DNA of 64,000 nt from Vibrio coralliirubri. GTDB lineage: Bacteria; Pseudomonadota; Gammaproteobacteria; Enterobacterales; Vibrionaceae. A program made the position numbers and the translations under genes. The notes under the pieces are model-generated. The model ran no database searches. It worked only from the letters and a program-made list of their open reading frames with translations, and was not told where the DNA came from. Positions 9,276 through 18,309 of this stretch are shown here, piece after piece (within the stretch, counting starts at the first letter, position 1; every line of letters starts with the position of its first letter). The stretch spans positions 2,542,001 through 2,606,000 of the forward strand of contig NZ_AP025470.1 in assembly GCF_024347375.1 (NCBI RefSeq), given 5' to 3'.

Positions 9276-9890
9276 CTACTGACGGCTTACCAGCAAATTC
9301 GCACCAGATAAGGCAAGAAACACAGAACATGCTTTATTAAAGCGCTTGGCCATTTGAGGTTTTGAAAACCAACTTCGTAGATATAAACCAAACGCCGCAT
9401 AGATAGAAATCGCAAGCATTTCTAATACAAGAAACGTGCTTCCTAAAACAAAGAATTGAGTATTTACGTTCGCTGAAACATCGACAAATTGAGGAAGGAA
9501 TGCAGTGAAAATGAGTATCGCTTTTGGATTACCAGCAGCGAGTGCAAATTCTTGTTTAACCAGACCAAACCAATTCTTATTTCGTTCGATATCCGCGACC
9601 GGGCTAGCTTGTGAGCGCCATAGGTTGAACGCGATCCATAACAGGTACATCGCGCCAAATAGCTTAATCATGAAAAACAACGTTTCAGAGGTGTAAAGCA
9701 CAACCGCTAAGCCAGATGCAGCCAAAGCAATCATGCCAGAAAAAGCGAGGATTCTTCCTAGGCCTGCGACAAAGGCGGCCTGAAATCCGTAACAACGGGC
9801 GTTGTTCATTGATAACAAATTGTTTGGGCCCGGAGTCATGTTGAGCGCAAAACAAGCGGGGATAAACAGCAGCAACTTCCATATTTCCAT
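9276..9890 (-). CDS. LysE/RhtB-family amino-acid exporter
   Basis: Inner-membrane exporter of 204 residues. It opens with a hydrophobic helix and MTPGPNNLLSMNNARCYGFQ, the (T/S)PGP-N signature of the LysE/RhtB translocator family. About six membrane segments follow. Family members export amino acids or derivatives by proton exchange. The neighbouring acetyltransferase and phosphotransferase on the same strand have their own gaps, so an operon is possible but not shown. Confidence 0.85.
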   Translation of the reverse strand: MEIWKLLLFIPACFALNMTPGPNNLLSMNNARCYGFQAAFVAGLGRILAFSGMIALAASGLAVVLYTSETLFFMIKLFGAMYLLWIAFNLWRSQASPVADIERNKNWFGLVKQEFALAAGNPKAILIFTAFLPQFVDVSANVNTQFFVLGSTFLVLEMLAISIYAAFGLYLRSWFSKPQMAKRFNKACSVFLALSGANLLVSRQ

Positions 9891-9998
9891 TGGTATTTCC
9901 TAGTCTCAATATGCCAAGGTTGTCGTATCATTGAATGAAATATGACCTTTATAGCAGCTATTAAAACCAGTACCAATCCTAGTGTCGTATCCTTTCAA

Positions 9999-10331
9999 CT
10001 AATTCTCAAAAAATTTCTCGTATTCTGGTGTCGATAAGTTTTCTGCAATCCCCATTTCGCCCACTATGTAAATGGCACTCGCAAGGGTTTCGATGGTTTG
10101 ATTAGGCTCTCTATCGGGCACTTCACCAACAACAGGAACGGGCTGACGTGCAGATGTTGAATTGCAGACTACGCTTTCACAAACGATGTTTTGTTGTTCC
10201 TGCTGAGAAACTTCAGGTGGCTTGAAATCCGGTGAATTGAAGTCGGGAACAGCAATACCCTCACTTGAAAAATCAGAGGCGCTGTATGAAGCCGCTGAAA
10301 ACAGAGAAAGGAGCAGCATCCACTTATTCAT
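9999..10331 (-). CDS. Small exported protein of unknown function
   Basis: Predicted exported protein of 110 residues. The ATG at 10329-10331 is preceded by a strong GGAGG and starts a signal peptide (MNKWMLLLSLFSAASYSAS). The mature part is proline- and glutamate-rich, has one cysteine pair (CESVVC) and shows no known domain. It stands alone on the minus strand, just downstream of the flippase gene at 10455 (103 nt between the flippase stop and this start... opposite ends abut). Function unknown. Confidence 0.6.
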   Translation of the reverse strand: MNKWMLLLSLFSAASYSASDFSSEGIAVPDFNSPDFKPPEVSQQEQQNIVCESVVCNSTSARQPVPVVGEVPDREPNQTIETLASAIYIVGEMGIAENLSTPEYEKFFEN

Positions 10332-10454
10332 ATATACCTCCATCGTTAGCATTCACTGAATTTATAAATACTATCTAATTCAAACCATTGTGAACAGTGT
10401 TTTATTATATTTAAGAGTGCCGATTAGAAAGCCCAGTGCTTGGGTGACACGAAT

Positions 10455-11891
10455 TCAACTCACATGTGAATGCTTGCCTAACATCAACTTATCGAGAAGC
10501 GCCTGTGGAACTGGGATAACAGAGTATCGAATGAAGGCCACTAACGTCACTATCGCCACAAAACTGCCTAAAACAAAATCATGAACATCAACCAACACCA
10601 AGCCAAGCACTCGATCACAAATGATGGCAAGTATGGCAACACTCAGCGCTGCCATCCATTTACGATGATCATAAGGCAAGTACTCCATCTTTTGACTCAC
10701 GATATAAAGCAGTGACAGTCTCACGGCGTAAGTACTGCAAAGCACCATCACAACGCCCCACACTCCATAAATCGGTGTCACAACAAAATAACCAATCGCA
10801 GCTAGAATCGCACACCCGCCTTGTATCCACATTTGCGATTGGCTTGAGTGACCGCTGAAACAACCAAGGTTTAGGTAATCCCCAGCGTTTTTAATCACAC
10901 TAATCGCCAAGAGTGCTACGACAATCGTACCTGCATATTGATAACTGCTTGGCAGAATCAAAGTAATAAAACCAGGTACAGTGAGGATCATCAAACACCC
11001 CAACACAATGGCCAGATTAACGCCGACAAGCGCTCTGTCCGCACACTCTTTCTTACCATCAGGTTGTTGTAACATGGCCACTCGATTTGGAAACCACCAC
11101 AGAGCATAAGGCTGCAGTAGCAAACCAAGAAGCAACGCAAACTTGCCACTGACCGCATAAATCGCAAGTTCTTCAACACCAACAAAGCTTGCCATCACCC
11201 AGCGGTCTAGCCCTGTAATCATATATATTGAAGCGCCACCAACTAACGTGGGCAATCCAAATTTCAGGATCTTAGCGGAGTATTTGAGGCTGCCAAATGA
11301 GCCCATCTCCTGCCATTGGTAACGCAGTAAACACAGCATCAACAACACACTCGAAACAGCGGCAGATATGAGTACACCATTGATGCCATAACCTGCTTCA
11401 AGCAGTACAAACGTCATAGCAGCTTGCACACTCGCCTTCATTACATTGAGCATGCAAAAGCGCTTAGCCATCGCATTCATTCGCATCAATGTGAGCGGGA
11501 TAGAAATCGCACCATCTAACATGGTCGGTATTAACAGAAGTAGGATCTGATAGGGTTGGAACTCGACAGGAAGCATCAGCAACAACAGCGGCATACTAAG
11601 AGCAATTAAAGCCCCTCCAAGCACACAGACCAAGACACTCAACGTGAAACAGTTCGAGACAAGCTTTCTCTTTTCTTCGCCCTCAGCGACGCCAACATAC
11701 CGATACATGGCCTCAACAATGCCAAAACTAAATAAGATCGTCCCGATGTCAGCCAGTAAGACAATAGCTTCTAAAGAACCATATTCAACCAACGTCATCT
11801 TATGGGTGATATAGGGGATCATCACGAGCGATATCCCTTTCATCATCACAATGCCAATGGCGTAATAGGCGGACTGTTTTAGTGACCCCAT
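10455..11891 (-). CDS. Polysaccharide flippase (Wzx-like, MATE/PST superfamily)
   Basis: Integral membrane protein of about 478 residues with 12 to 14 hydrophobic segments. The N-terminal SAYYAIGIVMMKGISLVMIP and the following polar EYGSLE loop are typical of Wzx-type flippases, which move undecaprenyl-linked oligosaccharides across the inner membrane. It follows a GT2 gene by 16 nt on the same strand, so the two form an operon. The start at ATG 11889-11891 is preferred; a GTG nine bases upstream, close behind AAGGA, is the alternative. This is a second flippase, separate from the one in the main exopolysaccharide operon. Confidence 0.85.
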   Translation of the reverse strand: MGSLKQSAYYAIGIVMMKGISLVMIPYITHKMTLVEYGSLEAIVLLADIGTILFSFGIVEAMYRYVGVAEGEEKRKLVSNCFTLSVLVCVLGGALIALSMPLLLLMLPVEFQPYQILLLLIPTMLDGAISIPLTLMRMNAMAKRFCMLNVMKASVQAAMTFVLLEAGYGINGVLISAAVSSVLLMLCLLRYQWQEMGSFGSLKYSAKILKFGLPTLVGGASIYMITGLDRWVMASFVGVEELAIYAVSGKFALLLGLLLQPYALWWFPNRVAMLQQPDGKKECADRALVGVNLAIVLGCLMILTVPGFITLILPSSYQYAGTIVVALLAISVIKNAGDYLNLGCFSGHSSQSQMWIQGGCAILAAIGYFVVTPIYGVWGVVMVLCSTYAVRLSLLYIVSQKMEYLPYDHRKWMAALSVAILAIICDRVLGLVLVDVHDFVLGSFVAIVTLVAFIRYSVIPVPQALLDKLMLGKHSHVS

Positions 11892-11907
11892 AGCAGACAC
11901 CTATTCC

Positions 11908-12834
11908 TTACAATGCAGGCATTAGGAAACTCTTACAGTCTCCAAGAAGATGTCGTAACGTTCGTTTTTGCGGAGCCAAAACTAACGAGCGGATACTGTA
12001 TGAGATGGCCAATCGGTTTTTTTGTAAGCCTCGATAATAGTCAGCGTAACCTTCCAGTATTCTCGCCTTTGCGATTTTGAAGCTGGAAGTGGGTAGATTC
12101 CATCGTTGACTGTCATTTTGATAATGTTGAAGAATGGTCTCTATAGACTGCAAATTTCTCAGTTTAAGACTTTCAGTTTGGGTAACGGAGCTCGCTCTCA
12201 TCAAGTAGCCAACCTGCACCGAGTTCAACACACCAATCTGATGGTTTTCACTCATTCGAAGCCACAGTTCCCAATCTTCCCCATACTTGATGTCAGCATT
12301 GAAACTGTCTGTTTGAGAAAACACATCCGCTTTCACCATGACCGTTGATGTTCCAATCACATTGTTTTCAATGATGAACTCCAGCGGGTTTTCGATATTG
12401 ATGAACAGCTCGTCTTGGTCTTGAAACTGCGACCAGTAACTAAAGCAATCGACTATCGCTTGGTAATCTTCAGTCAGGTGTTCGTAGTTAGTAAAGCTCA
12501 TCGCAAGTTTTGGGTATCGTTGATGAAATTCGAGTTGGCGCTCAATTTTTTCTGGAAACCAGAAGTCGTCCGCGTCTAAAAAAGCGATGTATTCACCGGT
12601 CGCCTTTTCAATCCCTAGGTTTCTCGCTTGAGGCGCACCAACACCCAATGTGGACAACGTAATAATGCGTTCATCGTCTATAGAAGCAAGATACGTCGAC
12701 GTTCCATCGTTGCTGTTATCGTCAATGACAATCAGCTCAACATCTTGATGAGTCTGCTTTAGTACACTGCCAATCGCTTTCGGCAGGTAATCCAAACAAT
12801 TGTAGGTAGGAATAACAACACTTACTTTAGCCAT
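11908..12834 (-). CDS. Family 2 glycosyltransferase
   Basis: GT-A fold glycosyltransferase of 308 residues. The start VSVVIPTYNCLDYLPKAIGS and the following VIDDNSNDGTS are the nucleotide-binding region. FLDADDFWFPEK carries the metal-binding DxD, and EDWELWLR is the usual acceptor-side motif. It transfers a sugar from a nucleotide donor to a growing surface glycan at the cytoplasmic face of the membrane. It is first in a two-gene operon with the flippase. The promoter must lie in the short divergent region shared with the plus-strand GT remnant. Confidence 0.9.
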   Translation of the reverse strand: MAKVSVVIPTYNCLDYLPKAIGSVLKQTHQDVELIVIDDNSNDGTSTYLASIDDERIITLSTLGVGAPQARNLGIEKATGEYIAFLDADDFWFPEKIERQLEFHQRYPKLAMSFTNYEHLTEDYQAIVDCFSYWSQFQDQDELFINIENPLEFIIENNVIGTSTVMVKADVFSQTDSFNADIKYGEDWELWLRMSENHQIGVLNSVQVGYLMRASSVTQTESLKLRNLQSIETILQHYQNDSQRWNLPTSSFKIAKARILEGYADYYRGLQKNRLAISYSIRSLVLAPQKRTLRHLLGDCKSFLMPAL

Positions 12835-12861
12835 AATGACGCCCTCAGATTTATCCTTTAT

Positions 12862-13140
12862 ATGGCTGACGTTGCATGTTCTATGCCGAGAGTGTCTTGC
12901 TATGAAATCACATCTAGATCAGCCACCTACGCGTCCATTCTCAAAATGACGACCAAACACAGATGTTCAAAAAAACTGCAACTCCAATTTGATTATCAAT
13001 TTGAGAAAACGAGTTACCTCTTAAGGGGTAACCTTCGAAAAGCAATCAGAAAGCCCTCCAAAGCTACGATTCGATCTTGGTTCGTATCTTGCTTGATTGG
13101 TTATTACCTTGGCTTGATAGCTTTAGTCATATGGATTTGA
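12862..13140 (+). pseudogene. Possible remnant of a glycosyltransferase C-terminus
   Basis: Open frame of 92 codons with no convincing ribosome site. The last 50 codons (from FDYQFEKTSYLLRGNLRKA to a hydrophobic end) resemble the tail of membrane-associated GT2 enzymes: a YQFxKxxYLxRxNLxxAxxKPS-like stretch and then a short helix. The first 40 codons look random. I read it as the 3' end of a deleted glycosyltransferase gene upstream of the GT4 gene. It could also be a real small membrane protein. Confidence 0.4.
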
Positions 13141-13150
13141 GGAGTAAGGA

Positions 13151-14299
13151 ATGAAGAAAGTAGCATTTGTGGCGCCAACCTACCCAGTACTCAGTGAGAC
13201 CTTCATTCAAACAGAAGTCGACTCAGTGAAAACGTGTGGGCACGATGTTTGTGTAATGACGTTCAAAATTGAAAACAGCGAAAAACAGTTCGACTACGAC
13301 ATTGTCGAAATAGGCAAAAATGTTCGGATGGGTAAAGTCGCCAGCATTAACTGGATAGGGTTCATCAAGGCTGTCTCATTTATTTCTAAGCAAACCAGCA
13401 TGCCCAAAAAGTCACTGTTCGCTTATGGGTTTAAATTAGCGCTGCAACTCGCGGAAAACGACGTCGAACACGTTCATGCGCACTTCTGTCAGCACACCAC
13501 AGCTCACGCCATCGTCGCGGCAAAGCTGCTGAATATCACCTGTTCGTTCGTTGCTCACGGTCATGATGTTTACGAGTTCGCTTATGACATTGAACATAAG
13601 ATTTCATCGAGTGATTTTGTGGTTGCAGTGTGTAAAGACATGCTTGCTGACTTCAACACCATGGCGAAAGGAAACATTAAACTCTTGCATTGCGGAGTTA
13701 ATACCAAACAATTCCAACTCAACCCAAAAACCGAAACTAAACAACTTCGCTTTGTTTTCCTTGGCCGATTAGTGGAGCAAAAAGGTATCCACCATCTTAT
13801 TGATGCATTGGCGCCGATTGCCGAACCTCTCGACATTCATCTCGATATCATCGGTACTGGCGATTTAGAGCAACAATTAAAGTTACAGGTCAAAGAGCAA
13901 GGGCTCACTCGAAACGTGACCTTTCTTGGCGCGAAACCTCACGAGTGGGTCAAAGGAAAACTATCGAACTATGACAGCCTAATCGCGCCCTTCTGTTTTT
14001 CCGAAACTGGGTGTGTAGATACAGGACCACTGGTTTTAAAAGAAGCGATGGCCGTGGGGACACCCGTCATTACCACCAACATAATGGGATGCAAAGAGAT
14101 CGTATCACCAGAGACAGGTTTTGTGGTTAGCGAAAAGAACGTAGAGGAATTAAGAGAAGCAATTGAGCGTTTCGCGCAGCTAAGCAGCAACGATAAAGCA
14201 TCGATGGGTTTAAAGGCGCGTGAGAGAGTGAAAGACAGTTTTAATTCGATAAAACAAGCTCAGCAATTATCTCGTTGGATAGAGAACCCAGCTCAATAA
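13151..14299 (+). CDS. Family 4 glycosyltransferase
   Basis: GT-B fold glycosyltransferase of 382 residues. The N-terminus (KVAFVAPTYPVLSETFIQTE) resembles the WcaL/AmsK colanic-acid type. HVHAHFCQHTTAHA follows, and the C-terminal nucleotide site has FLGRLVEQKGIHHLIDAL and a glutamate-rich PLVLKEAMAVGTPVI. It builds a surface polysaccharide from the cytoplasmic side. GAGGAGTAAGG gives a strong ribosome site 5 nt before the ATG. It lies just after a probable GT remnant, so this locus has lost genes. Confidence 0.9.
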   Translation: MKKVAFVAPTYPVLSETFIQTEVDSVKTCGHDVCVMTFKIENSEKQFDYDIVEIGKNVRMGKVASINWIGFIKAVSFISKQTSMPKKSLFAYGFKLALQLAENDVEHVHAHFCQHTTAHAIVAAKLLNITCSFVAHGHDVYEFAYDIEHKISSSDFVVAVCKDMLADFNTMAKGNIKLLHCGVNTKQFQLNPKTETKQLRFVFLGRLVEQKGIHHLIDALAPIAEPLDIHLDIIGTGDLEQQLKLQVKEQGLTRNVTFLGAKPHEWVKGKLSNYDSLIAPFCFSETGCVDTGPLVLKEAMAVGTPVITTNIMGCKEIVSPETGFVVSEKNVEELREAIERFAQLSSNDKASMGLKARERVKDSFNSIKQAQQLSRWIENPAQ

Positions 14300-14380
14300 G
14301 GATTAACTCAGGCAGTAAGCATCACAAGGACTGCTACGCCTCACAAGAACGACTAAGCACCATAAGAAAACGGAGCACCA

Positions 14381-14422
14381 CAAAAACAAAAGAGCGCTAC
14401 ATCCATTTGAAATGTAACGCTC
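14381..14422 (-). terminator. Rho-independent terminator after rnhA
   Basis: On the minus strand, GAGCGTTACAT pairs with ATGTAGCGCTC (one mismatch) around a short loop, then CTTTTGTTTTTG follows. It is about 70 nt past the rnhA stop codon. Confidence 0.7.
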
Positions 14423-14493
14423 GTCTAGCACTGCCTAATGATGGCGACTTATGCTTTCAGTAACTTTCATTAGCTTTTTATTAAGAAGCCTAG

Positions 14494-15267
14494 CTAGCCT
14501 GCTCGCAGTGCCAAAATAGACTCAATATCTTCGATATCACGATATTGAGCGAGTTGTTGCTCTTTCGATGAAATAGCCACAATCGACATTCTATCGGCTA
14601 ATTCGTTACCTTCAATACCAACGTGTCCGTTCACATGGTAGATGGTAATTTTTGAAGCCAGCTCTTGGTAGAGCGCATACGCCGGCTTAATAATATCGAG
14701 GTTTTTGATCTCGCCGCCAGACTTAGTCCAGCCCTTTTTCTCCCAACCCGTTGCCCACTTAGTAATACAATCTATCGAGTACTTAGAGTCACAATAGATC
14801 GCTACAGAGAGACCCGCGTTTAGCTTCTCTTTTGCGAGCAAAAACGCCTGTTTAAGGCCATGCAACTCAGCGGTATTATTGGTACCAACAGGTTGATACA
14901 AGCCATACCACAATTCGGTTAATTGGTTGTTTTGGTATACCGCTAACCCCGTCCCTGCTTCACCAGGGTTTGGTTCACACGCACCATCGGTAAAGATCTT
15001 GATATCAAAAGGCATATCTGTGATTTGCTGCTCCGAAAGAGGCGGCACCTTAGCTTTCGTCGACTTACCCGCAGAGCTTGGCTTTGTCGCAGTAGAACCT
15101 GACGCAGACGACGTTTTACCACCGAAAGCAGACTCAGCCTCGTCTAGTGTTGGAAACGATTTATATCTCGCACCAGCAAAGCCATCGACTTGGGATTTAC
15201 ACTCATTCCAAGTGGTAAAAATACCCGGTGTACGACCTTTCCAAACCACATAATATTTCTTAGCCAA
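14494..15267 (-). CDS. rnhA: Ribonuclease HI with N-terminal viroplasmin (hybrid-binding) domain
   Basis: Protein of 257 residues. Residues 1-50 (KKYYVVWKGRTPGIFTTWNE, then GARYKSFPTLDEAESAF) are the viroplasmin/HBD domain that binds RNA-DNA hybrids. A serine/threonine linker joins it to an RNase H domain. The catalytic acids are visible: TDGACEPNPG, TAELHGLKQ, CDSKYSIDC and NELADR. It cuts the RNA strand of RNA-DNA hybrids. The two-domain form differs from the single-domain RnhA of E. coli, so a vibrio of this type may carry both; the window cannot tell. It stands alone with a terminator. Confidence 0.9.
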   Translation of the reverse strand: MAKKYYVVWKGRTPGIFTTWNECKSQVDGFAGARYKSFPTLDEAESAFGGKTSSASGSTATKPSSAGKSTKAKVPPLSEQQITDMPFDIKIFTDGACEPNPGEAGTGLAVYQNNQLTELWYGLYQPVGTNNTAELHGLKQAFLLAKEKLNAGLSVAIYCDSKYSIDCITKWATGWEKKGWTKSGGEIKNLDIIKPAYALYQELASKITIYHVNGHVGIEGNELADRMSIVAISSKEQQLAQYRDIEDIESILALRAG

Positions 15268-15348
15268 ACTAACTCCTTACCAAAACCTAAATACACAAAC
15301 AGTGAATCAGTACATTAGATGCCACCACGCTATACGTTGCAAGGTCTA

Positions 15349-15654
15349 TCACTCTAAAACAGGTCTAAAAAAGCTGCGTTCATAACTCAGAATGCAATCA
15401 ACTTCGTCTGCAAATTCAAACGCTTTAATACACTCAGCATCGCTCAGCGACTTAACCCGATATTCTTCGTAGGCAGCCAGACTTTCAAAGGTAAACAACG
15501 CCAATGCAATATTGTTCGCCCCTTCCGACGGTAAGAAATAACCATTGTGTTGACCTCCAAATTTAGCGACCAGAGGAATCCACATTTTTGCGTATGTCTC
15601 GAACTCATTTACCTTTTTAGGATCAATCACATATCGAACATAACAAGTAATCAT
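15349..15654 (-). CDS. NIPSNAP-family dimeric ferredoxin-like protein
   Basis: Small protein of 101 residues. The start ITCYVRYVIDPKKVNEFETY with GGQHNGYFLP and YRVKS matches the NIPSNAP family, which has a dimeric alpha/beta-barrel fold. Functions are largely unknown. The ATG at 15652-15654 is preferred because AAGGGCTG lies 7 nt upstream; earlier in-frame codons encode an unrelated hydrophobic stretch. It follows azlD by about 60 nt, so it may share the azlCD transcript. Confidence 0.75.
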   Translation of the reverse strand: MITCYVRYVIDPKKVNEFETYAKMWIPLVAKFGGQHNGYFLPSEGANNIALALFTFESLAAYEEYRVKSLSDAECIKAFEFADEVDCILSYERSFFRPVLE

Positions 15655-15716
15655 ATTTATACAGCCCTTAAATAATAGGAGAAACACAAAGCCTAAGTTG
15701 ACATTGAAGTTGAAGC

Positions 15717-16046
15717 TCACGAGAAAAGGTAATCAACCGCGACAAGGTTATAGGACAAAAACACCGCCATGCTGACGCCGATCGTTAGCAGCACATTGCC
15801 TGTTTTCCAAATCAACAGACCTGTGACCACCGCGCCTATCAAGTATGGGTTCTCAAGGCTTGGCCAAAATGTTTGTTCAGGAGCAAATACAATCGGCCCC
15901 CAAATCGCAGTCAACACCGCGGGGCTTGAATAGCGTAATAGGCGCCTTGCGGTTTGATTGAGTCGAAGCGGGATTGCAGGCTCAAGAAACAGATACCGAC
16001 TAAAGAAAACAATCGCAGTCATGAGGAATATCGTTAACCAAATCAT
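15717..16046 (-). CDS. azlD: AzlD-type branched-chain amino-acid export subunit
   Basis: Membrane protein of 109 residues with four hydrophobic segments and the motif RYSSPAVLTAIWGPIVF, typical of AzlD. Paired with AzlC it forms a branched-chain amino-acid (or similar) exporter in the inner membrane. Its start lies 2 nt after the azlC stop, so the two are translationally coupled. Confidence 0.85.
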   Translation of the reverse strand: MIWLTIFLMTAIVFFSRYLFLEPAIPLRLNQTARRLLRYSSPAVLTAIWGPIVFAPEQTFWPSLENPYLIGAVVTGLLIWKTGNVLLTIGVSMAVFLSYNLVAVDYLFS

Positions 16047-16048
16047 CT

Positions 16049-16777
16049 CTATTTCCCCTCCACGATTGTCTTGTTACCGTTGTTTCGCTCTTGGAACGAT
16101 TCACTGAAAAAGCCCGCTAACATACCGGCAATCGCTGCAATCATTAGCCCGCCCTCAATATTGTTAACCGACATGGCAACCGAAGTGACCAGTGAAACAA
16201 CCACACACACCACGACGGGTAGAGTTCGGATTAATGGGAATACCAAGGCGATAAAGGTTGCTGCGACCGCGAAATCGAGCCCAATCTCATTAAGCGAAGG
16301 AATTTGACTTCCCGCGACAATGCCAACGAAACTCGCGATATTCCAAACAAGATAAAAACCACCGCCTACACCCGCAGCATACCAGCGATTAAATTCTTTC
16401 TGAGACTGCCCACTACAAATCGCGAACAGCTCATCGGTGAGCCAAAATCCGAGTAATAGACGCCAACTCGCAGGAAGATAGCTGATTTTGTCACGCATCG
16501 ATACGCTATACAGAAAGTGTCTAGACGTGATGAACAGTGTGGTCAACAACATGGTGCCTAAACCAATACCCGCTTTGAACATACCCGCGGCGACAAGTTG
16601 CGCTGAGCCAGCAAACAAAATAGCCGACATCGCTTGCGCTTGAAGTTGATTCAATCCAGCATCTATCGCATATGAGCCCGCAAGAATTCCCCAAGGGATT
16701 ACCGCAATGCTCAAGGGCATTCCCGCTAAAACGCCTTTCCATAACTGTGTTCGTCTATCCATTTTTTTACTATCCAT
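16049..16777 (-). CDS. azlC: AzlC-type branched-chain amino-acid export permease
   Basis: Inner-membrane permease of about 242 residues. LAGMPLSIAVIPWGILAGSYA and the later FAGSAQLVAAGMFKAG are signature segments of the AzlC family. It works with the small AzlD subunit encoded 2 nt downstream. Start: an ATG at 16775-16777 is chosen over a GTG at 16798. Neither has a strong ribosome site. A divergently placed AraC-type gene lies upstream on the same strand and may control it. Confidence 0.85.
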   Translation of the reverse strand: MDSKKMDRRTQLWKGVLAGMPLSIAVIPWGILAGSYAIDAGLNQLQAQAMSAILFAGSAQLVAAGMFKAGIGLGTMLLTTLFITSRHFLYSVSMRDKISYLPASWRLLLGFWLTDELFAICSGQSQKEFNRWYAAGVGGGFYLVWNIASFVGIVAGSQIPSLNEIGLDFAVAATFIALVFPLIRTLPVVVCVVVSLVTSVAMSVNNIEGGLMIAAIAGMLAGFFSESFQERNNGNKTIVEGK

Positions 16778-16881
16778 ATCATTCTTTTGTCTCTTCACAT
16801 TCGCTATTCAATGTAAGAAGAGTTGAGTCGGTTCGATTGTACAAACTTGCTCGATTTCGCGAACGAATTAAGGTGTCCGAT

Positions 16882-17715
16882 TTAGAGCATTTTGATGTAT
16901 TGCCCCGGCGTGTAGCCATTGGCTTTTTTGAAGTGTCGATGAAAATGGCTTTGGTCGTGAAAACCACACTCTTGCGCTGTATCTGAAATGGTATGTCCTT
17001 GTTTCAATAACTTACGAGAAAGTCTTAACCGAGATTGGATTTGATACGCATGTGGCGGAAGACCAAACTCTTTTTGGAAAGAACGCACTAAATGGAACGG
17101 GCTTAAAGCCGCCAGTTTAGACAACTCTTCTAAGGACACATCGGCTTGTGGAAAGTCATCTAAAAACTCTTTCACTAAGACAAGTTGGCGCTGAGTTTTC
17201 CCATCAAGTTGGGGGTTAAGCGGCGATTTTCCATGTCGGCTAATCAGCTTAACCAACATCCCATACATCAATGTCTCTCTTAACAGGCGATTGTCGGATT
17301 CATCGATCGTGTTAAAGACCAACCTCAATTGATTAGCGAGTTCAGGGTCTTCAACAACCGCTCTTGGGAAGTAAGGCGCGCCGTAATTGGGTAGGTTAAG
17401 CTCTTGAGTGATCTTGGCAAGTTGCTCTGGGAGTGGATACATGGCTCGATACGCCCAACCGCCTTCAGTAGCGGAGTGACCGCTATGAACTTCGTCGGCA
17501 TTGACCAGAATAATCGCATTTTGTGGCGCAATATGATGCCCGCCCGTTCGATAGAAACGCTGAGCGCCCTGCTCGATGACTCCCAGCGTGTAGCCCTCGT
17601 GGCTGTGGCGCGAGAAGTTCTGCTTTTCGTATTCAGCATTAAGAATTTCAAGGCCACCGAGCTCTTCGGTTATCTTATATTCGGCCTTTTCTTTAGAGTG
17701 TTTCTTGTTCTCCAT
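16882..17715 (-). CDS. AraC-family transcriptional regulator
   Basis: Protein of 277 residues. The N-terminal cupin-like sensor (RHSHEGYTLGVIEQGAQRFY, then a histidine-rich GGHHIAPQNAI) is the AraC effector domain. Two C-terminal helix-turn-helix motifs follow (SLEELSKLAALSPFHLVRSF and ISDTAQECGFHDQSHFHRHF). Regulators of this LysE/AzlC-linked type often control an adjacent exporter. Here azlCD starts about 105 bp downstream on the same strand, so azlCD is the likely target (inference). The chosen ATG (17713-17715) has GGGA 8 nt upstream. Confidence 0.85.
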   Translation of the reverse strand: MENKKHSKEKAEYKITEELGGLEILNAEYEKQNFSRHSHEGYTLGVIEQGAQRFYRTGGHHIAPQNAIILVNADEVHSGHSATEGGWAYRAMYPLPEQLAKITQELNLPNYGAPYFPRAVVEDPELANQLRLVFNTIDESDNRLLRETLMYGMLVKLISRHGKSPLNPQLDGKTQRQLVLVKEFLDDFPQADVSLEELSKLAALSPFHLVRSFQKEFGLPPHAYQIQSRLRLSRKLLKQGHTISDTAQECGFHDQSHFHRHFKKANGYTPGQYIKML

Positions 17716-17951
17716 AACAATTCCCAAGCCTGTGGATTATCGAGCGACTTATCAGTCTACTCTATAGTCTCTTTAAGCTTTTGTACAAAATTGCGTTTTT
17801 GTTTGTTAATACCGTTTTTGTCGTTGGCTTAATAACGCTTTCTAACTGGGAGGAAAGTCTTGGTCTATAACTAGTTGGCGAAAAATTGACAATAATTTAA
17901 TCATACATGCCAATACTGTCTTCAAATCATCGGCAACAGACCTGATACAAC

Positions 17952-18290
17952 ATGAAAAATACACTGATCCTTTTCTTTTTCCTGAGCCTAACAGGATGCA
18001 CTCATAACCAATCAAAAGCACTGAGCATGAACTCCTCGTCGGTCAATACGTATCCTCAATCCATGTCGAACCTGCAACTGTGCGACACCTTGTATTACGG
18101 GCGCTCAAGTAACCAGACTCTCGCAGCAATTGGCAGTGAATTCAATCGAAGAGGATTATCCAAGAGTTGGTGTGACACCGAAACCAATAAGCTTTATCTA
18201 ACAAAGACAATTGATTGGGTTGCTGACCAAGTAGAAGACAAAGAAGATTCAGAGGAAGATGCATCTGCGGTTGTGTTGCCTGCGAACTAG
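17952..18290 (+). CDS. Small lipoprotein at the edge of the exopolysaccharide operon
   Basis: Predicted lipoprotein of 112 residues with lipobox LTGC at about residue 16. The C-terminus is very acidic (VEDKEDSEEDAS) and ends in VVLPAN. No family is recognised. The last 80 bases have a second, decayed copy at 31941-32020, on the far side of the exopolysaccharide operon. The stop codon lies 19 nt from the stop of the convergent DUF4832 gene, so this gene marks the operon boundary. Confidence 0.65.
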   Translation: MKNTLILFFFLSLTGCTHNQSKALSMNSSSVNTYPQSMSNLQLCDTLYYGRSSNQTLAAIGSEFNRRGLSKSWCDTETNKLYLTKTIDWVADQVEDKEDSEEDASAVVLPAN

Positions 18291-18309
18291 TGTAGGCTCA
18301 TTATTGTCA

